Part shown: positions 1 through 8,041 of the stretch, in pieces
Layout of the letters: each line of letters starts with the position of its first letter
Numbering within the stretch: the first letter of the stretch is position 1
Virus record (IMG/VR): IMGVR_UViG_3300035698_003461
Span: 1 to 24,409 of that record
From: a virus
DNA: 24,409 nucleotides
Direction: 5' to 3' (one strand)
Program-made: the position numbers and the translations under genes
Notes under the pieces: generated by a model
What the model saw: the letters and a program-made list of their open reading frames with translations, nothing else
Told to the model about the DNA's origin: nothing
Databases searched by the model: none

Positions 1-1971
1 TCCATCTTCTCCTAAAGTTAAATCATTAGCACTCGCGACATCAGCACCCTTTGATTCTAAAAATCTACCAGCACCCATTGTTAATAGTCCAGGCACAGTA
101 GTAGTTCCTATTCCTACTTTACCAATAGCAGCACCTTCATCATCACTATAAGCCATAACAAAGTTACCTTCTGCACCATCAGCACCACCACCTGCTAGTG
201 AACCACCAAGTCCTCCATAAGCATATAGGTTGGCTCCAGCTCCTCCATCAGTATCACCATTAAAAGCATCTGAACCTGAACCTGCATGTATCTCAACTGA
301 TTGACCAACATAACCTCCTGCACTTGTACTTTCTCCACCATCAGCACCAAAGATATGAAATATTCCAGTAGCATCTTGATCGTCTGAACCATCACCTATT
401 CCAAAATTAACATAGTTTAAATCAGCGTTAGCAAGTTTATATTCTATGTTTATATCTCCACCATCATCTTCTGATTCAATTTCAATAACGCTAACAGAAT
501 TGCCATTAACTTGCATTGAAAGATCAATCCCAGCAAACGGATTCGGAGCATTGTCTAATATATAGGTCTTGAAAGTTGACCAAGTATTTCCTATTCCATC
601 TTCAAAAGCTAATGTTCCAATAACATCATCGTCTGTAATCGTATCAGTATTTATTACATTTAAAGTAAGCCCATCAGAACCAGCTACTTGACTAAAATCT
701 ATTGTTCCATTATCACCTGTTCCACTAAGTAACCCAGGAGTTAATACTACATTTCCACCGTTATTATCACCTGCAAGAGCAGAAGCGGCTTGAATAGTAA
801 CATTATATGCTGTTGTACTTCCACCAAATTGAAACGGACTAATGACCATATGATCATTAACAGTTGCATAATCAATGTCCATATCAGTTGCAAGATCAAA
901 ACTAGCAAAACCAATTTTAGTAGCAGAACCTCCATTATCAGTTGCATTTCTAGCCATAATACCAACTAAAACTGCGGTTGCTGGATCACTAGCGTGGTCA
1001 GCAAATTGTCCTAGTATTCCTATACCTGCCTGAGTAGCAGAAAGTTGAGTAGAATTAAACGAAATATTTACAACTTCATTATTAGCACTACTATACATAT
1101 CAATATCAAGTGCTGGATTATCAGTTGCAATAGGATTACTTGCATCTCCATGATCTATAACTAATATATTTTTATCAGCTATGGCTGGGGTAGTATTGTT
1201 AAGATATAATTGTGTATTATTAGCATTTATCAATCCAGTAGCAGGAGCTAAATTAATATCACCTGTATCAGTTGTAATACTGAAATGTCCTAGATTATTA
1301 GCAGTTAAGGCAAACTGAACTTGAGGGTTTCCAGTTTGAGCACCTTTAATCATTGTAAATGTAGAACAGTCAGCAGTAGCATTACCCATTTGAACAGCAC
1401 CATCAGCAAAGAGTGTTCCGTCAACTTCTAATTCACCAGTAATAAGCATATCGTCATTACTATCAAGCGATTGAGTGGTTGAACCTGCGTCACCAACTAT
1501 TGTAATTGTAGAAGGAGCAGGTAATAGATGTAGATCAGCTGAATATTTTGACCTTATATATCCACTTTGTAATTGTAGATCGCCTTCAACCGTTAGCGAG
1601 TGAATTGTAGTTGCTCCACCAAAAGAAGAAGAACCAGAAACGTCTAATCTTTGAGCCATTGTTACATTTCCACTAAAACTAGCAGAACTAAAAGTAGAAG
1701 CACCAGTAATTGATAGTGTTCCACCGCCTACTATATTTCCAGTAACAGTAAGAGAATCGGCAATAGTTTCATCACCAACGTATGTTAAGTCTCCTGTCGG
1801 ACTAACTGACAGTAAGACTGTTCCTGCGTTATTTTTTATTTCAAAGACATTAGCCGTTTGACCAGATGCCCCTGTTAGAGTTAGAGGTATTTGTGAAGCT
1901 GACCGAGATGTAAAACTATATGCACCACGACCAGTACCACCAGCTCTCCAATTATCATATTGATTAGCCAT
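1..1971 (-). CDS. Repetitive fibre-like virion protein (C-terminus beyond window)
   Basis: An open frame of 657 codons runs from an ATG at 1971 to the left edge without a stop, so the gene is 3'-truncated by the window. The protein starts MANQYDNWRAGGTGRG. It continues with a stretch containing LTLTGASGQTANVFEIKN, a pattern I associate with phage tail-fibre and virion-surface proteins, followed by 'GTVLLSVSPTGDL'. The rest is rich in Gly, Ser, Thr, Asp and Ala with many short beta-type repeats (GDITL, ADGAVQMG, SLTVEGDLQLQSG), as in trimeric beta-helical fibres. No signal peptide, membrane segment or enzymatic motif is visible. The ATG lies 4 bp after the stop of the 111-aa gene, so the two are probably co-transcribed. 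The leader is A/T-rich with no Shine-Dalgarno. Fibre or head-appendage is the best reading; the receptor-binding end is not visible. Confidence 0.72.
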   Translation of the reverse strand, partial: MANQYDNWRAGGTGRGAYSFTSRSASQIPLTLTGASGQTANVFEIKNNAGTVLLSVSPTGDLTYVGDETIADSLTVTGNIVGGGTLSITGASTFSSASFSGNVTMAQRLDVSGSSSFGGATTIHSLTVEGDLQLQSGYIRSKYSADLHLLPAPSTITIVGDAGSTTQSLDSNDDMLITGELEVDGTLFADGAVQMGNATADCSTFTMIKGAQTGNPQVQFALTANNLGHFSITTDTGDINLAPATGLINANNTQLYLNNTTPAIADKNILVIDHGDASNPIATDNPALDIDMYSSANNEVVNISFNSTQLSATQAGIGILGQFADHASDPATAVLVGIMARNATDNGGSATKIGFASFDLATDMDIDYATVNDHMVISPFQFGGSTTAYNVTIQAASALAGDNNGGNVVLTPGLLSGTGDNGTIDFSQVAGSDGLTLNVINTDTITDDDVIGTLAFEDGIGNTWSTFKTYILDNAPNPFAGIDLSMQVNGNSVSVIEIESEDDGGDINIEYKLANADLNYVNFGIGDGSDDQDATGIFHIFGADGGESTSAGGYVGQSVEIHAGSGSDAFNGDTDGGAGANLYAYGGLGGSLAGGGADGAEGNFVMAYSDDEGAAIGKVGIGTTTVPGLLTMGAGRFLESKGADVASANDLTLGEDG

Positions 1972-1975
1972 ATAA

Positions 1976-2311
1976 TTATTCGGTTAAACTATATTCAAAT
2001 GAAACAGTAGCTGTATCGCCACTAACACTTGAATCAAGCCATAGATTTTGTGTGTTTCTTATTTGATAACCAACACTCTGTCCAGGTTCTAACGGTTTAT
2101 TACTTGTTTCTGTATGGTCAGCTTCGTCAGAAGTTGAAGCAACTGTAACAGTTCCGCTATTACCAGCAATAGTTGCTGTTGGTCCAGTAGCAGTAATCAA
2201 TACTTCGATACCATCAGGTACTACATATTCAGTAGCCTGAACAGGAGTACCAGAAGTAACAACTTCAACCAAGAAGCTTTTTATATAAGTTAAATTTGAA
2301 TGTCTTGACAT
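1976..2311 (-). CDS. Small beta-rich virion-associated protein (unknown)
   Basis: This 111-aa protein sits between the two fibre-like genes on the same strand. It has no Cys and no membrane segment. It alternates short beta strands with Gly/Thr/Ser turns (VVPDGIEVLITATGPTA, LEPGQSVGYQIRNTQNLW) and ends in a strand-like FEYSLTE. Small proteins of this composition between capsid and tail genes are usually structural, for example fibre adaptors or head-surface proteins, but I do not recognise a family. The ATG at 2311 follows a TTAACTAAAAAAAT leader. A GAGAGG motif lies about 14 nt upstream, farther than an optimal Shine-Dalgarno. A hairpin (2337-2376) separates it from the upstream 858-aa gene. 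Confidence 0.6.
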   Translation of the reverse strand: MSRHSNLTYIKSFLVEVVTSGTPVQATEYVVPDGIEVLITATGPTATIAGNSGTVTVASTSDEADHTETSNKPLEPGQSVGYQIRNTQNLWLDSSVSGDTATVSFEYSLTE

Positions 2312-2336
2312 ATTTTTTTAGTTAATCCTCTCATTC

Positions 2337-2376
2337 CACCCTCCCTCGTTGTGAGAGCCACGAGAGGGAAAGGGTG
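2337..2376 (-). promoter_or_regulatory. Intergenic stem-loop between fibre gene and 111-aa gene
   Basis: An imperfect inverted repeat fills most of the 76-bp gap. The outer arms CACCCT (2337-2342) and AGGGTG (2371-2376) pair, as do the inner arms CTCGT and ACGAG, leaving a 10-nt apical loop. No U-tract follows on the minus-sense RNA, so it is not a standard terminator. A role in mRNA processing or partial attenuation is inference. Confidence 0.4.
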
Positions 2377-2387
2377 AAAGGACTTAT

Positions 2388-4964
2388 TTAAGCAGCGTAG
2401 TAAGGAACACGTCTTGCAGTTCCATCTACGTCAATATTTAAGTATCCAACAACCTGAGCAGGAACATCTCCATTACCACCAGCGGTAGCTGATGTAATAG
2501 CAGTAGCACCACTCATCTTCATGTATGGTTTATCTAGGTCAGCTTGTTCTAGTTCAAGAACAGCCTGAGCAGAAGTAGTAGATGAATTTGTAATAACGGC
2601 AGCACCTTGAGAGGCAGCAGCCTTATTAACAGTTACATCTAATCCGTACATATCAGTAGTTGTAGTAGTATTTATTCCACCATCTGATAACGCAAGGTCA
2701 CCAGCAGTGATAATAAGAGCATCAGTAGCAGCAGCAACACCAGTAAAGGTTGAAGCACCGATATTAGCAAGCATTGAATCAGCAATCGCTGTTGCGTTAG
2801 CAGCAGATGATTGTACATACAATGCAGAAGTTAAAGTACCAGCAACCATAACCTGTAAGTCAATCTTACCGTCTTCAGTTCCGTCAGTAACATCCATCGC
2901 AGTTGTTTTGATAGAACCAAGTATTCTAGCAGTAGCAGCAGATGATACAGCAGCCATATCTAATGTGAACACAACATCATCATCAGCAGGAGTTGCTGAA
3001 GTTTGCTGTGCATACCATTTAACACCAACAGCACCTGCGTTAGTATTGAATGTAGATAGTGAGTAATTAACACCAGAACCAGTTACGTTTACAGCAGCTC
3101 CAGTAGAAGTACCAGAGTTAATCTGCATTGTAATTGGGTTATTGGTCATTGTAGACGCAGCGTAGGTAAACTCAGCTAAGTAAGAAGTCGCAGCATCAGG
3201 AGTAGAAGCACCAGAAGCAACTCTTAATAATGAACTTCCAGCTTTATTAGCTGCAGTACCATTAGTAATTTCAAGATTTGCTTTAGTTGTTTCTTTAATA
3301 CCTGAACCTGTGATTGTTACATCTGAAACTGTGGTAGAAGCACTTGCAATAGCAACTGCAACAGCTCCAGTAGCTGAATGAGTAGCTTTAAGAGCATTAC
3401 CAGTACCACCTGAATCCATTACAATTTCGATACCATTAGAGGTTTCGGTAACAGTTCCAGTAGTTTGTACTTCAGCGTAGATTGCTGAACCAGCAGTCGC
3501 AGCAGTACCAGCAGTCCTAGTAGTAGCCTTAACAACTGATAGACAATCAAAGTCGTCAGCAGTATTACCACTTGTGTTTACAGTTCTAGCAGAAGAAATA
3601 GATACAACAGAGCCAATCTTATTAACACTTGAAGCAATTTTAGTTGCTGTATGGTCAAATGTAGCGACTGTACCACTTGTCATAGCACTATCTTCACCAG
3701 TTTCTTGAACATATAAAGCTGAACCAGTTGTTTGAGTAGCATCTGTAGCGATATGAACACCTTTACCAGTTGTTAAACCAGCAAAAACTGCATATACACC
3801 AGTACCAGTAGTCATTCCTGATGGAGTAATTGTCATCCAAGAAGTAGTAGTAGAACCAGTAAATACACCAGAACCAGCCAATACAACAACACTAGCAGTA
3901 GTAGCTGTGTTATTAGTAACTGAGAAAGTAGCAGCGTTATCAGCGTCAGTGATAGCTAAAGAACCATCACTCATAGCCATATCACCAGCAGTGTAAGTAA
4001 ATGCACCAGCTGTAATGACTAAAGCACCGTCAGTAAGAGTTATATCACCTTTATTACAAGTGATAGCGTCTGTACCTTCAGCGTTTCCAGCAATAGTCAA
4101 AGCACCATATCTCTGAACTTTAAATACAGAGCTAGTACCATTCATACAGTTAATGTAACCACCATCGCCAGAGAAAGTAGCCCCTGTGTCAGAATCAATA
4201 TATAGACCTGAACCAGAAGTTAAGTCATCAGCAGTAATATGAACACCACCACCACCTGTTCCTGAAGAAGCGACAACTACTCCATAAGTAGCAGTATCAT
4301 TTTCAGTAACAGTTATTGAACCACCAATAGTCATATCACCGTCAGTAACAACCAATACATCACTATCAGCAGAACCAGTAATTGTTACACTTGCCACAGC
4401 AACTAAAGCTGGGGTAATTGTAACAGCACCAGTTGATACATCACCAATACCGATAGTACCTGTACCAGTAGCATTGATAACTAAGTTAGCAGCAGCAGTA
4501 AGAACATCACAACCAGTAATGTTAAGGAAGACAGCTTTACCGTCAGCCTCTACATTCCAACTGTTATCAGTACCTTCAATATCTGCACCAGCAGTACCAG
4601 TCGTATCGTTCTGAATGTCAATCATATTACCAGTACCAGCACCAGCTAAGGTAACTTCTACTATATTGATTGCACCATCACTAGCACCACCAAATGCAAC
4701 AGCACCAGTATCAACGGCTATATTTGAGCCATCGTTGTAGGCATCATCCAAGCTGTAACTAACAACAGAACCTGAACTACCAAGAACAGTGGTTGTAGCA
4801 CCATCGTCATAAATCATCTGGTTAGAAACATTTACATAAAGTAATCGTTCACCAGTTGTAGTAGTAGGAGTGTCTGTTGGAGTCTGGAATCGAATGCAAC
4901 CATTTTTTGATTTTAAATCAATTCCAGCTAGCGGAGTAAATGCTCTACCATTTCGAGTAGCCAT
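2388..4964 (-). CDS. Large repetitive fibre-like structural protein
   Basis: This 858-aa protein is dominated by Thr, Ala, Gly, Ser, Val and Asp, with very few Lys, Arg or aromatic residues in its body. It contains imperfect internal repeats of a GD-(I/M/L)-x-(L/M)-(T/S)-DG-(A/S/G) unit, for example GDITLTDGALVITAG, GDMAMSDGSLAITDAD and GDLALSDGG. These are typical of beta-helical or beta-prism fibre stalks. The N-terminus (MATRNGRAFTPLAG) is more globular. The C-terminus (GYLNIDVDGTARRVPYYAA) looks like a short capping beta segment ending in a Tyr-Tyr motif. It is the first gene after the major capsid protein, so a head fibre, neck or tail fibre is plausible. The ATG at 4964 follows a TTAAAAAATTAAAATT leader without Shine-Dalgarno. 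It may share ancestry with the edge-truncated neighbour, but I cannot align them here. Confidence 0.7.
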   Translation of the reverse strand: MATRNGRAFTPLAGIDLKSKNGCIRFQTPTDTPTTTTGERLLYVNVSNQMIYDDGATTTVLGSSGSVVSYSLDDAYNDGSNIAVDTGAVAFGGASDGAINIVEVTLAGAGTGNMIDIQNDTTGTAGADIEGTDNSWNVEADGKAVFLNITGCDVLTAAANLVINATGTGTIGIGDVSTGAVTITPALVAVASVTITGSADSDVLVVTDGDMTIGGSITVTENDTATYGVVVASSGTGGGGVHITADDLTSGSGLYIDSDTGATFSGDGGYINCMNGTSSVFKVQRYGALTIAGNAEGTDAITCNKGDITLTDGALVITAGAFTYTAGDMAMSDGSLAITDADNAATFSVTNNTATTASVVVLAGSGVFTGSTTTSWMTITPSGMTTGTGVYAVFAGLTTGKGVHIATDATQTTGSALYVQETGEDSAMTSGTVATFDHTATKIASSVNKIGSVVSISSARTVNTSGNTADDFDCLSVVKATTRTAGTAATAGSAIYAEVQTTGTVTETSNGIEIVMDSGGTGNALKATHSATGAVAVAIASASTTVSDVTITGSGIKETTKANLEITNGTAANKAGSSLLRVASGASTPDAATSYLAEFTYAASTMTNNPITMQINSGTSTGAAVNVTGSGVNYSLSTFNTNAGAVGVKWYAQQTSATPADDDVVFTLDMAAVSSAATARILGSIKTTAMDVTDGTEDGKIDLQVMVAGTLTSALYVQSSAANATAIADSMLANIGASTFTGVAAATDALIITAGDLALSDGGINTTTTTDMYGLDVTVNKAAASQGAAVITNSSTTSAQAVLELEQADLDKPYMKMSGATAITSATAGGNGDVPAQVVGYLNIDVDGTARRVPYYAA

Positions 4965-4981
4965 AATTTTAATTTTTTAAA

Positions 4982-5036
4982 GGCTGGGCGAAGTCTCTAG
5001 TATTGAAGCCTAGACCTCTCAAGCACAACGCCCACC
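4982..5036 (-). promoter_or_regulatory. Stem-loop downstream of the major capsid gene
   Basis: The 105-bp gap after the capsid gene contains outer arms GGCTGGGCG (4982-4990) and CGCCCACC (5029-5036), which pair with a single bulge. Nested TCTAG (4996-5000) and CTAGA (5010-5014) pair inside them. The minus-sense RNA continues into an A-rich leader rather than a U-tract, so this is not a canonical terminator. A 3'-stabilising or processing hairpin for abundant capsid mRNA is a reasonable inference. Confidence 0.42.
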
Positions 5037-5069
5037 AGTAGTAAGTAAGTTTCTAGGAACTCAAGCGGT

Positions 5070-6095
5070 TTAGTTTGATCCGTCAGAAGTGAAACCACCA
5101 CGAGCATCATTGTGACCGTAAGCAAAAGCAGAGGTCGCAGTATACTGAATCTCTTTGGTCTTATATACAATGTTCTGCTCATCCAACATAATTGGTTGAG
5201 ATTCAAAGTATTGAGCACCATATTCATCAGTCATCTGAGAAGTGTCAAATGAATGCCAGTTAGTAGCGTCACTCAAATTTGTTGTAGAAGTATCATCTCC
5301 AGTTCCAAATAGGAATGGATTTTCAACTAATTCAAACATTGGGACAGCAGAACCGTCATTAGAAAATTCTTCTGGAATCCTGTTGTTTTTAATAGCACCA
5401 AGAATTTCTTTCGCTTTGAAAGAAGGAGTAGAACCTTTCTTAACTACAATTCTGTTAGGACTTGAATCGAAGATCTGACCTTTTGGATTTACCAATAAAG
5501 CGGCAACACGCCAAAGGGCTTTAAGACCAGCGTAGTCAAGTTTAATGTTAGAAGTTGTACCATCTGAAACAATATTGCTCCAAGCAGTACCACCGTCTTC
5601 ACGAGTATGAGATGCAGTCGCCATAGCTGCACTGTCACCACCTGATGTAGTAATAGAGTAGTTTCCAGCGTCATCACTCTCAGTGTAAGTTGTTAAATAT
5701 GCAGCGTCATATTTACGAGCCAAAAGCTTTTCTCTCTTTGAGTAATTAGCACTTTTTAGTTCATTTACAACACGAGTAACATCTCGTTTTTTAATACCAA
5801 ACTTCCACATGTGCCATGAAAATGACATTAGTTTTCCGTAAAGTATTTGAGTATAAGTTTGATCGAAAGTTTGCACAGGGACTTCAGCAACAATAGAAGC
5901 TGATTCAACGACACGAGCAGCATCGCCAAGTCCTGACAAACCACTATCTTTCATATAGTAATCAGACACACCAGTTGTTACGTTATACATCTTTCTAAAG
6001 TATTCTTCCTTTTCGGTTGTACCTTTAAGGAAATACTTTTGAATGCTAACGTCAACAGCATCGGCAGCCTGACCTATAGTTAATGGAGCAGCCAT
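5070..6095 (-). CDS. Major capsid protein (probable HK97 fold)
   Basis: This 341-aa protein follows the scaffold and decoration-like genes in a conserved head-gene order. Its length fits HK97-fold major capsid proteins. Visible hints include an N-terminal helical segment and the block VPVQTFDQTYTQILYGKLMS followed by a long basic helix (DVTRVVNELKSANYSKREKL), which resembles the P-domain and spine-helix region of this fold. Near the C-terminus, EQNIVYKTKEIQYTATSAFA followed by YGHNDARGG resembles the closing beta strands seen in many phage coats. There is no obvious N-terminal protease-delta domain; the acidic scaffold is a separate gene. Assignment rests on context and general pattern rather than a diagnostic motif. 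A phage-encoded GroEL/ES pair in the same operon could fold it. Confidence 0.75.
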   Translation of the reverse strand: MAAPLTIGQAADAVDVSIQKYFLKGTTEKEEYFRKMYNVTTGVSDYYMKDSGLSGLGDAARVVESASIVAEVPVQTFDQTYTQILYGKLMSFSWHMWKFGIKKRDVTRVVNELKSANYSKREKLLARKYDAAYLTTYTESDDAGNYSITTSGGDSAAMATASHTREDGGTAWSNIVSDGTTSNIKLDYAGLKALWRVAALLVNPKGQIFDSSPNRIVVKKGSTPSFKAKEILGAIKNNRIPEEFSNDGSAVPMFELVENPFLFGTGDDTSTTNLSDATNWHSFDTSQMTDEYGAQYFESQPIMLDEQNIVYKTKEIQYTATSAFAYGHNDARGGFTSDGSN

Positions 6096-6107
6096 AAGCT
6101 TTTATTA

Positions 6108-6530
6108 TTAAGTAGAAGTTGATTGTAGACGAGTGAACTCACCAAGCAGTTTCTTGTCAGCAGCAGCACCTTTAAGTGCAAGAGCCAAGAAAACAGCAGT
6201 AGCACCAGTAGAATCTGTACCAGTGTTATTGATAGTGTCATGGTCGGTTAGAACCATTGACTCATACACTTGGTCAGCAGCTGTGCTATTCGCAACGTCA
6301 ACTTCATACAGTTGTCCCTGAATGAATGGTTTCCACAAGATAAGAGTATCTGTGGCAGAGATGGTTCCAGCAGCTACACCCATAATAGTATGGATTGTAG
6401 TTGAAGAAGTTGCTCTTTGAAGTACATTACCGTTAATGTCTAGTATATCGCCATCTGCGATTGCTACACCAGCAGTAACTGTACCTTCTAAAGCAGCCTG
6501 ATCTGGAAAACCACCAATATATTTAATCAT
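6108..6530 (-). CDS. Probable capsid decoration/stabilisation protein
   Basis: This 140-aa, Ala/Thr/Gly-rich, beta-predominant protein lies 12 bp upstream of the major capsid gene and directly after the scaffold. The segment VTAGVAIADGDILDINGNVL followed by QRATSSTTIHTIMGVAAG resembles the 'xAGxxVxxGDxVxxxxGxxxxATxxxxxxxxGVAxxxx' pattern of small phage head-decoration proteins, such as the DUF2190-like group. It has no Cys, membrane segment or enzymatic motif. In many phages such a gene sits next to the coat gene and binds the expanded capsid surface. I place it by pattern and position; a head-completion protein is the alternative. Confidence 0.6.
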   Translation of the reverse strand: MIKYIGGFPDQAALEGTVTAGVAIADGDILDINGNVLQRATSSTTIHTIMGVAAGTISATDTLILWKPFIQGQLYEVDVANSTAADQVYESMVLTDHDTINNTGTDSTGATAVFLALALKGAAADKKLLGEFTRLQSTST

Positions 6531-6554
6531 ATTTCAGGTTTTAGGTTTATTAGA

Positions 6555-7388
6555 CTATAAACCCATCTCCACTAATTCTTCTTCGCTGTAACCATCATAC
6601 ATAGAACGGTCAATACCTACTGGTTTATTTTTGGTAGCAGGTGTTTTAGCACCACTACCTCCACCAGATTTTGAGGTTGTTGATAAGCGTTCTTTTTTTG
6701 CTTTGGTTTCAGCTGAAGTCTTTTGTGGCAAAGATTGCTTAGGGTTAAGTTTGGAATGGGCAAAATCCATAAGATCCTTAATTCCTTTAGGGTCTTTTGG
6801 TGCTGAGAATCCATACTCTTCCATTTTTTGCTTTAAAGAGTTCCATTTTATGTCATCGGAATCATTAGCAGGTAAATATTCAGGATGTTCCTGTAACCAA
6901 TTATCTTTATTACTTTGTAGCTTCTCATTATAACCAAGTTGTTGGACATCGTCCTTCCGAACATATCCCTTAGCTTTGAGAACCTTCTCGATTAAGTCCA
7001 CGTCTGCATCTGCCACATCTTTCAATGCGTCATCTGTCAGTAGTGGAGCTTCTGTTGGTTTATCCTTCAATCCTCTGCGTGTTCCTCTAAGTTTTACAAT
7101 ATCCTCTAATAGAATATCTTTTTGGGACTTTAAGCCTGCAATCTCTTTAGGGTCATCAACGATCTCATCTTCATCAGGAGTAGGATCAGCCTCTTCGGCT
7201 TCATCTTCCTCAGTTGTTTGCGGAGTATCATCTCCGTCTGATTCAGTTTCTTCGTCTGCTTGTTCTGAGGTGGAAGCTTCCTCAGGAGTATCCGTCTCCT
7301 CACCGTCAACTTCTTCGGTATCAGGTGCTTCATTTACTTCCTCTGCGTCTTCGGCGACATTAGCGTCACCCATTTTTATTGTATCCAT
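6555..7388 (-). CDS. Capsid scaffold protein
   Basis: This 277-aa protein has a very acidic N-terminal third (runs of E/D such as DAEEVNEAPDTEEVDGEE). A helical or coiled-coil stretch follows near residues 90-110 (IAGLKSQKDILLEDIVKLRG), then a basic Lys/Ser/Thr/Gly-rich region around residues 225-260 and an acidic tail (YSEEELVEMGL). An acidic N-terminus, central coiled coil and basic C-terminal part immediately upstream of decoration and coat genes is the usual layout of phage scaffolding proteins, whose basic C-terminus binds coat subunits. I see no protease catalytic signature. Upstream lies a 172-bp structured leader (7389-7560), so its translation or transcription may be specially controlled. 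The gene ends in TAG. Confidence 0.72.
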   Translation of the reverse strand: MDTIKMGDANVAEDAEEVNEAPDTEEVDGEETDTPEEASTSEQADEETESDGDDTPQTTEEDEAEEADPTPDEDEIVDDPKEIAGLKSQKDILLEDIVKLRGTRRGLKDKPTEAPLLTDDALKDVADADVDLIEKVLKAKGYVRKDDVQQLGYNEKLQSNKDNWLQEHPEYLPANDSDDIKWNSLKQKMEEYGFSAPKDPKGIKDLMDFAHSKLNPKQSLPQKTSAETKAKKERLSTTSKSGGGSGAKTPATKNKPVGIDRSMYDGYSEEELVEMGL

Positions 7389-7436
7389 ATTTTTTACTCT
7401 AGTTTAAACTGACTTAGAGTGGTCAGATTACGAACA

Positions 7437-7469
7437 ACATAAAACTCCTAGAACTTAGGAGTTTTATGT
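7437..7469 (-). terminator. Strong hairpin ahead of scaffold gene, possible (bidirectional) terminator
   Basis: A perfect 13-bp inverted repeat pairs ACATAAAACTCCT (7437-7449) with AGGAGTTTTATGT (7457-7469) across a 7-nt gap. In the minus sense the stem ends AGGAGTTTTATGTTGTT, a U-rich run. Because the stem carries AAAA/TTTT on its outer half, it could act in either direction. It lies inside the late operon, so full termination would silence the capsid genes; attenuation or antitermination is more likely. Confidence 0.55.
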
Positions 7470-7541
7470 GTACGCTTAGAAATAGAACCGCAAGAAAACT
7501 ATCTCTAGGAGTACACGTGAAACCCCCAAGTTCTTGCGGTT
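7437..7541 (-). ncRNA. Pseudoknot-like cis-regulatory RNA upstream of scaffold
   Basis: Beside the 7437-7469 hairpin there is a second stem-loop. GTGTAC plus TAGAAATAG (7468-7485) pairs with CTATCTCTA plus GTACAC (7499-7516). Its 13-nt loop contains AACCGCAAGAA (7486-7496), which is perfectly complementary to TTCTTGCGGTT (7531-7541), giving an 11-bp pseudoknot helix. The single imperfect pair in the TAGAAATAG helix is G-U in the minus-sense (late transcript) RNA. In addition, minus-sense ACTCCTAGA (7512-7504) can pair over 9 bp with the 3' arm of the terminator-like hairpin (7452-7444), an alternative that would break both hairpins. The element fills the gap between the 155-aa gene and scaffold. 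I recognise no known riboswitch family. Confidence 0.55.
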
Positions 7542-7560
7542 GTTATTCTTTTTTTAATTA

Positions 7561-8028
7561 TTATTTAAGTGCTGCAATTACTTCTTCTACTAATCCGTCA
7601 TCGCCAACTGTCCAACCATTCTTATCACCGTATGCTTCAAAATACTTTTTAACGACTGCGATAACATTACTACTTACTTTTACCTCTACCTTCTCACTTG
7701 TTAAGGCAGCTATGTCTTCTGTAAACTTGTCATCTTGATTAAGTGCTTTAATCATCTGGATGTTGTAGTCTCCTTCTTTCATCTCACCTTGAGGTGATGA
7801 CTTCCTATAAGCTTCCTTAACATCTTCAAATAACTTGTTTTGTGTTTCACCTAGTTCTGTAAGAATTGGATCAACAGCTTTCAGAAAGTGTCTTCGTTGT
7901 GAAGATTCCTCTCCGCTTAGTCTTAATGGTGAACTGACTTCGTTTCCTTCTGCATTTAGCTCTTTCTCTCCAGTTGTAGTCAATACTACTTTCAAAAGAG
8001 ATAATGCTTGTTTTGATACGTTTAGCAT
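7561..8028 (-). CDS. Unknown late-operon protein, helical
   Basis: This 155-aa, charged and mostly helical protein (MLNVSKQALSLLKVVLTTTG at the start) has no Cys and no membrane segment. The middle (KAVDPILTELGETQNKLFED) looks like an amphipathic helix. I do not recognise a family. It lies between two unknown late genes and the structured leader of scaffold, so a head-assembly or head-completion accessory role is possible. The start at 8028 follows TAAAGAAAAACT, an A-rich leader without Shine-Dalgarno. Confidence 0.6.
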   Translation of the reverse strand: MLNVSKQALSLLKVVLTTTGEKELNAEGNEVSSPLRLSGEESSQRRHFLKAVDPILTELGETQNKLFEDVKEAYRKSSPQGEMKEGDYNIQMIKALNQDDKFTEDIAALTSEKVEVKVSSNVIAVVKKYFEAYGDKNGWTVGDDGLVEEVIAALK

Positions 8029-8041
8029 AGTTTTTCTTTAT

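Noticed and set aside
195-395. Small minus-strand frames of 66 and 72 aa inside 1-1971
   Set aside because: They lie out of frame within the long open fibre-like frame and have low-complexity Met/Leu/Val-rich translations; shadows of the repeat-rich gene.
2707-3066. Plus-strand 119-aa frame opposite the 858-aa gene
   Set aside because: Antisense shadow of Ala/Thr/Val codon repeats; no start signal or neighbours on that strand.
6976-7407. Plus-strand Ser-rich 143-aa frame
   Set aside because: Antisense of Glu/Asp codons in the acidic scaffold gene, which read as Ser/Val on the other strand.
7531-7557. Plus-strand terminator (TTCTTGCGGTT then a T-run)
   Set aside because: The paired arm is 34 nt away, making a large loop, and no plus-strand gene ends here; the pairing is better explained as the late-RNA pseudoknot.
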